Source: Bacteroidaceae bacterium (lineage in GTDB: Bacteria; Bacteroidota; Bacteroidia; Bacteroidales; Bacteroidaceae). From it: 37,286 bases of DNA. Where the stretch lies: positions 11,990 to 49,275 of the forward strand of contig JABUUE010000006.1 in the NCBI GenBank assembly GCA_021443335.1, written 5' to 3'. The notes below the pieces were generated by a model, which worked only from the letters and a program-made list of their open reading frames with translations, was not told the origin of the DNA and did not search any database. Positions 1 to 8,963 of the stretch are shown here, one piece after another. Position 1 is the first letter of the stretch; each line of letters starts with the position of its first letter. The translations under genes and the position numbers were made by a program.

Positions 1-463
1 AATATTAATATTTTCTTATTTTCTTATTTGTAATTATTTTAAATAATCCGTAATAATATACGCTAAAAGCGAGTATTTCGCACCTTTTGACACCTAATAT
101 ATATCAAAATATTGCCGAAGAGTTGAGCCTAACCGCCTAAGATTTAATACTTTTTGAGGCCTACCTGAAAAACGAAATCCCTTTATCTCGCACACGAGCG
201 CCGCCACACTGGGCGCGCCGCATTCCTCCCCACCCATGAAAGCGCGGCATATATGCGGCCGGGCCTCCTATATTGGGCACAGCTCACCGGAGCTCGGCGA
301 GAACCGCCACCAGAGCGGCACAGCGTCGCAATCTGAGCGCACCAGCACAGCGGCACACACACAATAGCAGCAGCCACACCACCAAGGGCGGCATGGCTGC
401 AAGTTGACGCGGAGCGGCAGCGGCTGGTATGCGCTGCCTTATATATAATACGGTGTGCGGATG

Positions 464-823
464 TTAGTCCTGCGCCGGTCCTCCTATGTCCTGGCGGATC
501 ATGTCCGCGAGTCTGAGAAGGTCGGCAGCGGCGGTGATTCGGTGGATAGTGCCGCGGTAGTCTATAAACCCAGATGCAGCGGGGGCGGCGGTGCTCTCGC
601 TCTGATCATCGTCATCGAACAAGTCAAACAGGTCGCAACCTATTGCGGCGGCTATTCGTTGCAATGTTATAACGGATGGAGCGGGCGGCATGCGCTCACC
701 GTTTACATTCCTTCCGTTTATCCACCCGTTAACATTCATTGGGGAGGTGTCCAGGCGCGCGGCCAGTTCGCGCGCAGTCATGCCTGAAGCGGTCAAGGCA
801 GCTTTTATGTTTAGTCTTCTCAT
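464..823 (-). CDS. XRE-family helix-turn-helix transcriptional regulator
   Basis: 119 aa; HTH-like N-terminus MRRLNIKAALTASGMTARELAARLDTSPMNVNGWINGR; Bacteroidetes -7-like TAACTTTG on the minus strand at 855-862. Confidence 0.8.
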   Translation of the reverse strand: MRRLNIKAALTASGMTARELAARLDTSPMNVNGWINGRNVNGERMPPAPSVITLQRIAAAIGCDLFDLFDDDDQSESTAAPAASGFIDYRGTIHRITAAADLLRLADMIRQDIGGPAQD

Positions 824-854
824 ATATATATTATAATGTGTTATATTGTGGGTG

Positions 855-862
855 CAAAGTTA
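855..862 (-). promoter_or_regulatory. Bacteroidetes-type -7 box (TAACTTTG) for the XRE gene
   Basis: Plus-strand CAAAGTTA upstream of the 464-823 minus-strand ORF, in an AT-rich divergent region. Confidence 0.5.
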
Positions 863-955
863 CGAAAATAAACTATATAATTAAATAATATGTTTTAATA
901 GTTAATTGATATTAGTCAAATAAACATATAATATAACATAATAGTTTATTTTATA

Positions 956-987
956 TTTGTACAATAAACTAAATAGTTATACCTTTG
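956..987 (+). promoter_or_regulatory. Bacteroidetes-type promoter TTTG-N20-TACCTTTG
   Basis: TTTG at 956-959, TACCTTTG at 980-987, followed by CAGCAG; upstream of the ORF at 1031. Confidence 0.7.
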
Positions 988-1030
988 CAGCAGAAAATAA
1001 CAAATAATAACACTTAAACACTTAAAGAAT

Positions 1031-1312
1031 ATGAAAGCACTCGATTTTCTTAATGAAATGTTATACCAGGGCTGGACAAATGCAGAAGTGACAACAGTTA
1101 ACGCGCAGCACTACAACAGCGCGTTAGAGTTAGCAGAACAGTTTGCGGGCGGCACAAACGTATGTTTCCGCAAAGGTTATATATATAACCAGAACGCTAA
1201 TTACAGCCTTGTGTGGATTGATTCATCAAACAGTTATCTTTTTGAACGCTTAACCCCTGACTTTATCGCAGAAAGCGACGGTCAGAGGATTCTTTTTTTC
1301 GAACTCGCATAA
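1031..1312 (+). CDS. hypothetical protein (93 aa)
   Basis: Intact ORF downstream of a recognisable promoter. Confidence 0.7.
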   Translation: MKALDFLNEMLYQGWTNAEVTTVNAQHYNSALELAEQFAGGTNVCFRKGYIYNQNANYSLVWIDSSNSYLFERLTPDFIAESDGQRILFFELA

Positions 1313-1404
1313 CACCCACCAGGGCGGGCGACCGCTCGCCCTGATAATAATAATAACAACAACTATTCACCGCCGGAGTTCCGGCACAAAAAACATTCAA
1401 TATT

Positions 1405-4400
1405 ATGACAACAGCAAACAAAATTCAAGATTTCGGCGCAAAGATTGGCGGCGCACGCAAAGACATGTATCAGGCAGCGAAAGAAATGGCGTACAAGTTC
1501 GCCGCAGCTGCAAACGTCCAAACCCTCGCAAACGCTAAGAGCGTGGGCGCACTGGTTAAGCTCCCGAACCTTGAAAGCCTGACAGCGGCGGGCGCAATCA
1601 GCGCAGACGCGGCGCGCGCAATCCTCACCACATGGCGCACGATAGACCGCAAGCCCAGTGCGAGCACCTGGCGCGTAAATCGCTGGGCAGAAAAGACCGC
1701 CCCGAAACTCTCGGTAATCTCCGCAATGCTTAACGGCGGAGAGGTGGAAGACGACACACGCCGCGCGCCTGAGTTCCGCGTATTGTGTGCGGCTAATTGG
1801 CCGGCACAGCCTTTCAGCTTCGGCAAATACTCAGTAGATTATTATTTGCTTTGGACAGCAGGCAAAGAGGGCGACCCGCTTTGTGTTACTACGGGTACCC
1901 GCTACTACTCTAACACTAAGACCAACGACCCCGCCGAGATTGTCGCGACATTAAAAAAGATGCTCGACGATGACAGCGCAAAGCGCGCCGAGGGTCCGGC
2001 ACTCGCAGCATACACCAACCGCGCGGGCGTTTGGTATATCGCCCCAGAAGGAAAGAAAGAAATTAATTTGCGCACACTGTCAGCAGACACCCCACGCGCA
2101 GAAATCCGCCGCATTCTGGCCGAAGAGCGCGCGCAGCTCCTCGCAACTCTCGCCGCATACAAAAATGTTCCTGAACTTCGTCGCGACTGGAACCGCCCCC
2201 GCATTGGTCAGGACTGGCGCAACGGTCAGGACGCAACCCCGGAGACATACGCCGCCGCTCTTCCGTTCCGCGGTGTTGAGTTCGGCAACTGGGTGACACA
2301 GACAGAGCGCGCCGCGTTACTTAACTCCGCTTTTGACGGCTTCCACGACCTCGCCCAGGTGCTCGGCATATCAGCAAATGAGATCACGCTTTTTGGATCG
2401 CTCGCGTTTGCGTTTGCTTCTCGTGGTATCTCTAAGGCGGCGGCACACTACGAAAGAGATTACAAGGTGATTAATCTGACCAAGAAAAACGGCGCGGGCT
2501 GTATGGCTCATGAATGGTTTCACGCTTTCGACAACTACGCCGGCGGCGGTTTGTCTTATGCTACAGATGGCCGCGGCGAGTTCGGCGCGTATGGTGTTAG
2601 ATTATACAAAGCAATCCGCGAAACAGAGTATTACAACCGCTCCGCAAATCTCGCTACCATCAAAGGCGATTACTGGACAAAGAATTGTGAACTAACCGCG
2701 CGCGCATTTGAGGCGGTTTGCGCCTATCTCCTGAAGCGTGCCGGCATCGTGTCCGACTTCCTCGTGAACTGTCTTTCGCTCGATGAGTTCACCGAAACCG
2801 ACAACTTGCACCGCTCATCCATTTATCCATATCCAACCGAGCAGGAGGCCGCCGCGCTCCTCCCTTATTATGTAGATTTCTTCCGCGCCGTTTTCGGCCC
2901 TCACGCTTTGCCGATAGATGCGGCAACAGAAAGCGACATCCAGCAGAAGACCGCCCAGGCAGACCGCGAGAAAGCTGAGAAGGAAGCCGCACGCACAGCA
3001 CAGGAAAAGGCCGAGCAGGAGGCACGCGCAGCGGCTCGCGCAAATGAGCATGAGAAGCAGCGCGCCGCAATAGAACAGCGCGCCGCACAGGTAGCCGAGG
3101 AGATGGGCGCAGACTTTAAGCATATTTTTACAAGCGGTTGCAAGGCTTACGCCGTTTGCGCCAACTCCGATTTTATCGCTATGATTTACAACAGTGGTAA
3201 AGTTGCATTCCGTATCATCACGACTAACACCAAGATACGCAAAGCGTACAGGACCGCGCATCGCTATTATATGGAAATCAACCCGGCGCAAGATTGGCGC
3301 GCGGTGCTCGTCGGAGAGTCTGTAAACGGTTTTTGTGTCGCAAATCAAAATTTTTATGACCTTTTCCGCTTGTCATATAATTCAAACTCTTTCGTAGAGT
3401 TTTGCGAAGCTCACGCCGAGGACATCGAAGTAGAGCGCGCAAAGCGTGCCGCAAAGGTTAAGAAAGCCCCACAGACCGCCGCAACACCGGCAGCGGACAA
3501 CAACACCACAACGACAGCCCCAGCCGCTCAGAGCGACCAGAACGACACAACAACCACAGCCCCGGAAGGCCTCACCCTGTGCGAGATGCCGGGCGGCGTG
3601 TATGTAGATGGCGAGAGCCGCGCAACCTACCGCAACCGCAAGGCAATTAAGGCACGCGGCGCACGCTGGAACAAAGACGCGCAACGCTGGGAAGCAACCG
3701 ACGCGGAATCCGTGGCAACTCTCCGCGCTTGGTTTGGTCAGGCTGACCAGACCGCCGAAGAGACCGCCGAGGTAGCCGCAGAAGCCACAACAGCCCCACA
3801 GAGCGACAACGCCGCCGAGGTGGAGGGCAATACCACCGAAACCCCGACAGTGGAACAGAGCGAGAGCAACGACAGCGCATCCGGCGCAGCCCCTTATAGC
3901 ACCGGCGAAAATTCACAGAATTTCGCCGCAGCCGGAGAAACCGCCGCGCCAGTGCTCACCGCTGTTAAAATAGTCAGCACGGGCGTAGCTGTTGCAATCG
4001 CCGTAGTAATTGACGGAGAGCCGCAGGAGGCGCGCCCCATATCCTCAGAACAGGCGCGCGCCGTCCTCACTGCCGACGACCCCACCGCAGCACGCTACGC
4101 CCTTGCCTTGGAGGTTTTCGCCGACCTCCTCGGCGGCGGCACTCAAAACCCCTCTTATAGCACCCCCGAAAATTCACAGGATTTCGCCACAGCGGGAGAG
4201 ACCGCCCCGACCGTCGCAGAGCTCGCCGAAGAGCCTACCACGGCCACGGAAGAGGGCGCCACCCAGACAACCGCGGGCGATGCCGCCACCAGTGGCCGAG
4301 CGTGCGAGACCGACGACGCAAACAGCCCTTATAAGGCCTGCGAAAAATCACAGAATTTACCGGCGCAGGAAGGAAATGACCCGACCGCCGCGCCAGACTC

Positions 4401-4710
4401 AGAGACTGAAACAACCGTTTGCCCTGACCTGATGGACACAGCCGCGGAATCTATAAAGCGCATACAAGAGCAGCATCCTGCCCATGTTTGCCTTTTCCGC
4501 TCTGACAAGTTTCCAGTTTATGAGACATGGGGCGCGAGTGCGGAAAAAGTCGCCGCAGCCCTGGAGGGCGTGGCACTTGAAAGTTACGAGAGCTTCCCGC
4601 AGTCAATGTGCAGGCGTGCCGCGTTCCATTGTCACGATTTAGTTCTAAATCTTCCAGAACTTATAAGACATGGGTTAAGAGTTGCAATTTGTGACGGGGT
4701 GGACTACTAA
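1405..4710 (+). CDS. large polyvalent protein with LPD1-like domain and zincin motif (HEWFHAFDN)
   Basis: 1101 aa; contains GVEFGNWVTQTERAALLNSAFDGFHDLAQVLGI...INLTKKNGAGCMAHEWFHAFDNYAGGG, typical of LPD1/zincin polyvalent proteins; long Ala/Glu/Thr-rich C-terminal linker. Confidence 0.75.
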   Translation: MTTANKIQDFGAKIGGARKDMYQAAKEMAYKFAAAANVQTLANAKSVGALVKLPNLESLTAAGAISADAARAILTTWRTIDRKPSASTWRVNRWAEKTAPKLSVISAMLNGGEVEDDTRRAPEFRVLCAANWPAQPFSFGKYSVDYYLLWTAGKEGDPLCVTTGTRYYSNTKTNDPAEIVATLKKMLDDDSAKRAEGPALAAYTNRAGVWYIAPEGKKEINLRTLSADTPRAEIRRILAEERAQLLATLAAYKNVPELRRDWNRPRIGQDWRNGQDATPETYAAALPFRGVEFGNWVTQTERAALLNSAFDGFHDLAQVLGISANEITLFGSLAFAFASRGISKAAAHYERDYKVINLTKKNGAGCMAHEWFHAFDNYAGGGLSYATDGRGEFGAYGVRLYKAIRETEYYNRSANLATIKGDYWTKNCELTARAFEAVCAYLLKRAGIVSDFLVNCLSLDEFTETDNLHRSSIYPYPTEQEAAALLPYYVDFFRAVFGPHALPIDAATESDIQQKTAQADREKAEKEAARTAQEKAEQEARAAARANEHEKQRAAIEQRAAQVAEEMGADFKHIFTSGCKAYAVCANSDFIAMIYNSGKVAFRIITTNTKIRKAYRTAHRYYMEINPAQDWRAVLVGESVNGFCVANQNFYDLFRLSYNSNSFVEFCEAHAEDIEVERAKRAAKVKKAPQTAATPAADNNTTTTAPAAQSDQNDTTTTAPEGLTLCEMPGGVYVDGESRATYRNRKAIKARGARWNKDAQRWEATDAESVATLRAWFGQADQTAEETAEVAAEATTAPQSDNAAEVEGNTTETPTVEQSESNDSASGAAPYSTGENSQNFAAAGETAAPVLTAVKIVSTGVAVAIAVVIDGEPQEARPISSEQARAVLTADDPTAARYALALEVFADLLGGGTQNPSYSTPENSQDFATAGETAPTVAELAEEPTTATEEGATQTTAGDAATSGRACETDDANSPYKACEKSQNLPAQEGNDPTAAPDSETETTVCPDLMDTAAESIKRIQEQHPAHVCLFRSDKFPVYETWGASAEKVAAALEGVALESYESFPQSMCRRAAFHCHDLVLNLPELIRHGLRVAICDGVDY
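3891..3927 (+). repeat. dispersed palindromic element, copy 1 (in-frame in CDS)
   Basis: cccttatagcaccggcgaaaattcacagaatttcgcc; GGCGAAA...TTTCGCC dyad. Confidence 0.75.
4151..4188 (+). repeat. dispersed palindromic element, copy 2 (in-frame in CDS)
   Basis: cctcttatagcacccccgaaaattcacaggatttcgcc. Confidence 0.7.
4326..4360 (+). repeat. dispersed palindromic element, copy 3 (in-frame in CDS)
   Basis: cccttataaggcctgcgaaaaatcacagaatttac. Confidence 0.75.
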
Positions 4711-4729
4711 CCACCCTACCCCACAAACA

Positions 4730-4765
4730 CCCTTATAAGGCCTCTAAATATTCACCGTTTTTTCA
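4730..4765 (+). repeat. dispersed palindromic element, copy 4 (intergenic, degenerate)
   Basis: cccttataaggcctctaaatattcaccgttttttc. Confidence 0.6.
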
Positions 4766-4800
4766 AACATAAAAGCATAATTACATAAAGACATAATATT

Positions 4801-4956
4801 ATGAAGACAAACAACATCTATCGCGCACATCGCACAATATATCGCCGCATAGCTGCGTGGCTCGACCGCCATGAGACTGTTTGCACTGTCGTAGCTTACA
4901 CTCTTGCCGGAGTCCTCATGCTTGCTGGCATAGTCCGTATGCTTGACAGCCTGTAA
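4801..4956 (+). CDS. small single-TM protein (51 aa)
   Basis: MKTNNIYRAHRTIYRRIAAWLDRHETVCTVVAYTLAGVLMLAGIVRMLDSL*; hydrophobic segment; below the ORF track length cutoff. Confidence 0.5.
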   Translation: MKTNNIYRAHRTIYRRIAAWLDRHETVCTVVAYTLAGVLMLAGIVRMLDSL

Positions 4957-4965
4957 CCACAACGG

Positions 4966-4996
4966 CCCTTATATGGGCTGTGAAAAATCACTGAAC
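4966..4996 (+). repeat. dispersed palindromic element, copy 5 (intergenic)
   Basis: cccttatatgggctgtgaaaaatcactgaac. Confidence 0.7.
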
Positions 4997-5045
4997 ACAC
5001 ATATACTATACCTTTTATCTTTTATTTCTTAGTTTAAGTGTTATT

Positions 5046-5250
5046 GCCTGGAGAACCAGGCGAGGCGCGTTAAGTAGTCCGAGAGGATGAAAGCCTAACC
5101 TTGTTTTATTTTCTAAACATTGTTGTGCCGGTCGCTGGGAAGCGGTCGGCACTGCTTCGCTCTCCCTACTCTATCAGCTGAAAGAAATTAACGTAATTAA
5201 GCCAGAAATCAACATAAAAAGATAAATGTTTTGTCCGCGCGGTGCGGGCT
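5046..5250 (+). ncRNA. candidate structured RNA in a long intergenic region
   Basis: GCCTGG-AGAA-CCAGGC (5046-5061); AGGC/GCCT (5063-5066/5093-5096) enclosing TCC-GAGA-GGA; GTGCCG-gt-CGCT-GGGA-AGCG-gt-CGGCAC (5125-5152); no good ORF. Confidence 0.4.
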
Positions 5251-5434
5251 GTTTTCTAATCATTCCTTTTTAATACATAATTACATCTATAAATAACATC
5301 ATAATGCCATAATTACATACATACATAATAACATATATCCATACTTTTATTTAATTATTCAATCTATCTTCACTTGACTAATATCATTTATAGTAAATTT
5401 TATATTTATAAAACGAAATATTTTACACAAATAA

Positions 5435-5465
5435 TTTGTAGATATAAATAAAAGTCGTACCTTTG
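5435..5465 (+). promoter_or_regulatory. Bacteroidetes-type promoter TTTG-N19-TACCTTTG
   Basis: TTTG 5435-5438; TACCTTTG 5458-5465; 19-bp spacing. Confidence 0.8.
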
Positions 5466-5528
5466 CAGCAGAAACAAAACAAACATTATCGTTAACCGGG
5501 GCATAAGCTCCACAAAACAACTAAAGTC

Positions 5529-6017
5529 ATGAAAGCAACTAAGAAGAACATTAAGGAAGCAGTCAAGAACTACATTTCGACACGCAATCTTACGCAGTTC
5601 TGCAAGTCAATGAAACTTATGGGTATCACCAAGCAGCTCGACATCCTCAATGCTGTTGAGGAAGTAGCCTGCAAGCGTGACGCAAATGCCATGTGGCACA
5701 TCATCATGGGTGCTCACGGATATCGTCGTTATGACAAGGTTGCAACTCTTCACAGCAACCTCGACGAAAGCCCCGTGTTCGCTCCTTCTCAGTCTGAGGA
5801 CACTAACTTTGTCAGTGGCTTTGCAAACCTCATGAAGTCAATGCGCGCAAACAAAGATAGCGGTTCTTACATGAAGGTACTTGTCGTTGGTAACAAGCAC
5901 ATCTATTGGGCAAGCCCTGTATATCAGCACTCTGACTACAACAAGAGCGTATGGCGCGAGAACGCAGCAGAGAACCGCCGCAAGGCCGAAATCATCAACG
6001 CTTATCTCCTTAAATAA
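5529..6017 (+). CDS. hypothetical protein (162 aa)
   Basis: Intact ORF downstream of a strong promoter. Confidence 0.7.
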   Translation: MKATKKNIKEAVKNYISTRNLTQFCKSMKLMGITKQLDILNAVEEVACKRDANAMWHIIMGAHGYRRYDKVATLHSNLDESPVFAPSQSEDTNFVSGFANLMKSMRANKDSGSYMKVLVVGNKHIYWASPVYQHSDYNKSVWRENAAENRRKAEIINAYLLK

Positions 6018-6114
6018 CAGGACTGGGGTACACACTGTACCCCCTACTCTTATACACCTTATAATTTTCAAGGCATTTTCAACCGGGCAACAGCCCATAA
6101 AACAACAAAGCATT

Positions 6115-6468
6115 ATGAAAACTACTAATCGGGACAATGTTACACTTTATCTCGTAAGGACTTATAAAGCATATATGGCTTCAGAATGTGTAACACAGTG
6201 GAGAACAAACGACTCTCATAACGACGCATATTACGGCGAGGAAACGCTGGATAATGCGGATTTTATCCTCCCTCAAGGTTATTCAGTACACGAATCGCGC
6301 TTTGGCGAGATATACTTCAAGCAAGGTAATACTGTATTCGAGGAAATAATTACAGGCGAAGACGGAAATCCTTATGTGACAGATTACCTTAATGGGTGCG
6401 AGATAAAGTTGGAAAGAGTAAGCAACAATGTGGCAGAAACAGAGATAGAAATAGAAATTCCTAAATAA
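6115..6468 (+). CDS. hypothetical protein (117 aa)
   Basis: ATG at 6115 (MKTTNRDNVTLYLVRTYKAYMAS...) preferred over the upstream start at 5881, which overlaps the previous CDS. Confidence 0.65.
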   Translation: MKTTNRDNVTLYLVRTYKAYMASECVTQWRTNDSHNDAYYGEETLDNADFILPQGYSVHESRFGEIYFKQGNTVFEEIITGEDGNPYVTDYLNGCEIKLERVSNNVAETEIEIEIPK

Positions 6469-6516
6469 CCACATAATTACATAATTACATAAACCGCGGG
6501 ATGCCGCACAATCACT

Positions 6517-7878
6517 ATGACTTACAGAGACTATTTGCAACTTATACACGAGGCCAACCGCCACAGCAACCTATATTATAACGAATCACGACCAGAGATA
6601 AGCGACGCGGACTTTGACGCACTCGTGGCACGCATAGAAGCCTACGAGAGCGAAAACCCAGCGCAGGTGCACCCAGACAGCCCAACCCAGAAAGTAGGCG
6701 CAGCATGTGCCGGAATTGTGGCACACACAACGCCAATGCTGTCGCAACAAAAGAGCCACACAGCAAACGAGGTGCTGGCGTGGATAGAGAAGACTAACAA
6801 TAAGCTCGGCCACAAGGCTAACTACGCCGTAGCGTGGAAATACGATGGCATCAGTTGTTCACTTGTATATATCGATGGACGTCTAACAACAGCAGCCACC
6901 AGGGGCGACGGGACGAGAGGACAGGACATCACCGCCCATGCGCTTGCAATACCTTCTATCCCAAACATTATAGACTGTGAGGGTAGGGTAGAGGTGCGCG
7001 GCGAGATTGTCTGCCCTCTTGCCTCCTTCGGGAGCTTAGGCTACAATGACGCAAGGACCGCAGCGAGTGCCATCTGTAATGCCTCTTATAGTGAGTGTGC
7101 GAAATCACTGGTTTTCTACGCCTGGGATGTAATAGGTAGCCGTCATGCGCTCAACTCCTTCATATACGAGAGTGAGGCGGTGACCGAAGAGCAGATTACG
7201 CAAGTTATAGCAGAGCGCACGGCACAGCGCGACACACTGACATTTCCGACCGACGGACTTGTTATCCGCGTGACTGATAATGCCGACTGCGCGATGCTCG
7301 GAGCAAACAAGCATCATCCGCACGGCAGCATGGCTTACAAGTTTGCGGCAGCAAGTTGCACTACAACAGTGCAGCGAATAGAGGTAATGACCGGCAAGAC
7401 AGGCAAGCGCACGCCTGTAGCGCACATAGAGCCTGCAATGCTCGGAGGCAAGACCATCCGCAAGGTGTCGCTATACACCGAGCGCACAATGGCACAGATG
7501 GGCGTAACGGAGGGGAGTAGGGTAGTGGTAACGCTGCACAACGATGTAACGCCTAAGATTACGAGAGTAGTAGGGGAGAGTGCGGCAGAACAGGAAAGTT
7601 CAGACAGCGGGGCTGATATAGAGCGCGACGCCAACTTACAGCGCAAGGCATGCCGCGAAGATCGCAAGGCCGAGGAAGCGCAACAATCGGATGAAGAAGC
7701 ACGCATAGCAGCGGAGCAGGAGGCAGCAGCAGAAGCCGCGCGCAAAGCGAAATATGCACGCCAGGCAGCAGTGCTCACAGCAGTAGTGACAGTGGCAGCA
7801 GTGGCAGCGGTGGCGGTTGTAGGCGTAGGCATGGCATTCTTCATTGCACCCCTGTTGGTTGGAGCTTTCAAGGGCTAA
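6517..7878 (+). CDS. ligA: NAD-dependent DNA ligase (Ia, adenylation and OB-like regions) with C-terminal coiled-coil and TM segment
   Basis: YYNESRPEISDADFDALVARIEAYE...DSPTQKVG (domain Ia), AWKYDGISCSLVYIDGRLTTAATRGDGTRGQDIT (KxDG nucleotidyltransferase), hydrophobic C-terminus VLTAVVTVAAVAAVAVVGVGMAFFIAPLLVGAF. Confidence 0.85.
   Translation: MTYRDYLQLIHEANRHSNLYYNESRPEISDADFDALVARIEAYESENPAQVHPDSPTQKVGAACAGIVAHTTPMLSQQKSHTANEVLAWIEKTNNKLGHKANYAVAWKYDGISCSLVYIDGRLTTAATRGDGTRGQDITAHALAIPSIPNIIDCEGRVEVRGEIVCPLASFGSLGYNDARTAASAICNASYSECAKSLVFYAWDVIGSRHALNSFIYESEAVTEEQITQVIAERTAQRDTLTFPTDGLVIRVTDNADCAMLGANKHHPHGSMAYKFAAASCTTTVQRIEVMTGKTGKRTPVAHIEPAMLGGKTIRKVSLYTERTMAQMGVTEGSRVVVTLHNDVTPKITRVVGESAAEQESSDSGADIERDANLQRKACREDRKAEEAQQSDEEARIAAEQEAAAEAARKAKYARQAAVLTAVVTVAAVAAVAVVGVGMAFFIAPLLVGAFKG
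7082..7116 (+). repeat. dispersed palindromic element, copy 6 (in-frame in the ligase gene)
   Basis: cctcttatagtgagtgtgcgaaatcactggttttc; encodes SYSECAKSLVF. Confidence 0.6.
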
Positions 7879-7941
7879 ACCCTTGGAAGGGCAGAAAAAA
7901 GGCGCAATCTTTATGCCCATTTTCCGCCCTTTATCTAAAAA

Positions 7942-7976
7942 CCCTTATAAGGTGTCTGAGAAATCACCGAATTTTC
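7942..7976 (+). repeat. dispersed palindromic element, copy 7 (intergenic)
   Basis: cccttataaggtgtctgagaaatcaccgaattttc. Confidence 0.75.
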
Positions 7977-7992
7977 AAAACCTAAAAACAAA

Positions 7993-8805
7993 ATGAACAC
8001 ACTTCCTTATATCGGTAAGCACGAGCTTACACCATTACCAATACATGAGCCAATGTCCGTTCCGGCATTCAGGCAGAACATGGCGCATGATGCGCCGTAT
8101 ATAGTAACCAAGTTTCAGCAGCGTAGCGGACTCGGCGACTGTATAATAGGCCTGTTTCCTCCGCATTTCGTGGCGAAGATTTACGCCTTCAAGACCTCAG
8201 ACCACAGGCAGCATGTGAGAGAGCGTGATGAGTCGGCGAGGGAAGCCTATATGACTAACAAGCAGAGGGCAGCCCGAATGGGCTACGAGGCGAAGAAGAA
8301 AGGCTACAGGAGCGTTAAAGACTATATCGCGGCAGAAGGCGGCGCAAACGGAGTTCCAGTGACCTACGATGACGAGTACGACGAAGCGCGGCTAACAGCG
8401 AAGGTGCCAGGACTGAATGTGTATCTGGAACTGCAAGGATGCCTTGACAATTGCACCGACGACTACCACCATCCGTTTCGCGATGCTTCCTTCCATGATT
8501 ACGCAATGGCAGAACTAAACAATATGGCACTGTGGGCACTCAACAACTGGACGCGCAAGGATCGTCGAGCAATGGCTACCAAGAGCGATGACGAACAGCC
8601 GGTGATGGAGTGGCAAGAGAACTATGACGAGAGCCAACGCCCGCCTATGCCTCCTAAGCGCGGTATAGGCGTCTGGCCCAACATTGATGCCAGCCGTCGC
8701 CCAGAACTTCTCCACAGCAAAGCCCCCCTTTGCGCTAAAGATGACCATGAGGCCATTATGGAGCTGAAGGCGGCTACCGCACGGGCAGCAGCGGGAGCAG
8801 TCTGA
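7993..8805 (+). CDS. hypothetical protein (270 aa)
   Basis: Intact ORF, no recognised domain. Confidence 0.7.
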   Translation: MNTLPYIGKHELTPLPIHEPMSVPAFRQNMAHDAPYIVTKFQQRSGLGDCIIGLFPPHFVAKIYAFKTSDHRQHVRERDESAREAYMTNKQRAARMGYEAKKKGYRSVKDYIAAEGGANGVPVTYDDEYDEARLTAKVPGLNVYLELQGCLDNCTDDYHHPFRDASFHDYAMAELNNMALWALNNWTRKDRRAMATKSDDEQPVMEWQENYDESQRPPMPPKRGIGVWPNIDASRRPELLHSKAPLCAKDDHEAIMELKAATARAAAGAV

Positions 8806-8809
8806 AAAG

Positions 8810-8846
8810 CCCTTATAGAGGGTCTGCGAAATCACTGAATTTCGCA
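8810..8846 (+). repeat. dispersed palindromic element, copy 8 (intergenic)
   Basis: cccttatagagggtctgcgaaatcactgaatttcgca; perfect TGCGAAAT/ATTTCGCA arms. Confidence 0.75.
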
Positions 8847-8927
8847 ATACTAATTGTTCTTTGACATCATTTATCGCAGCCAAATACAAAAAATCAAGGC
8901 TACAGTAGAAAAAAGGATGATTTTATT

Positions 8928-8957
8928 TTTGTAAAACGAAATAAAATTATAACTTTG
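8928..8957 (+). promoter_or_regulatory. Bacteroidetes-type promoter TTTG-N18-TAACTTTG
   Basis: TTTG 8928-8931; TAACTTTG 8950-8957. Confidence 0.75.
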
Positions 8958-8963
8958 CAGCGT

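Noticed and set aside
183-377. 64-aa minus-strand ORF and the + strand ORF 455-787
   Set aside because: No domain-like sequence; 455-787 is antisense to the XRE regulator.
2815-3348. 177-aa minus-strand ORF and similar antisense ORFs at 1470, 1905 and 2789
   Set aside because: Antisense to the LPD1 protein; Cys/Leu-rich composition typical of shadow frames.
5063-5096. Hammerhead ribozyme (GTCCGAGAGGATGAAA resembles stem II plus GAAA)
   Set aside because: The CUGANGA core is replaced by TTAAGTA and no stem I or NUH cleavage site can be drawn; likely coincidental GNRA hairpin.
7335-7871. 178-aa minus-strand ORF opposite the ligase
   Set aside because: Low-complexity Ala/Ser translation opposite a real CDS.
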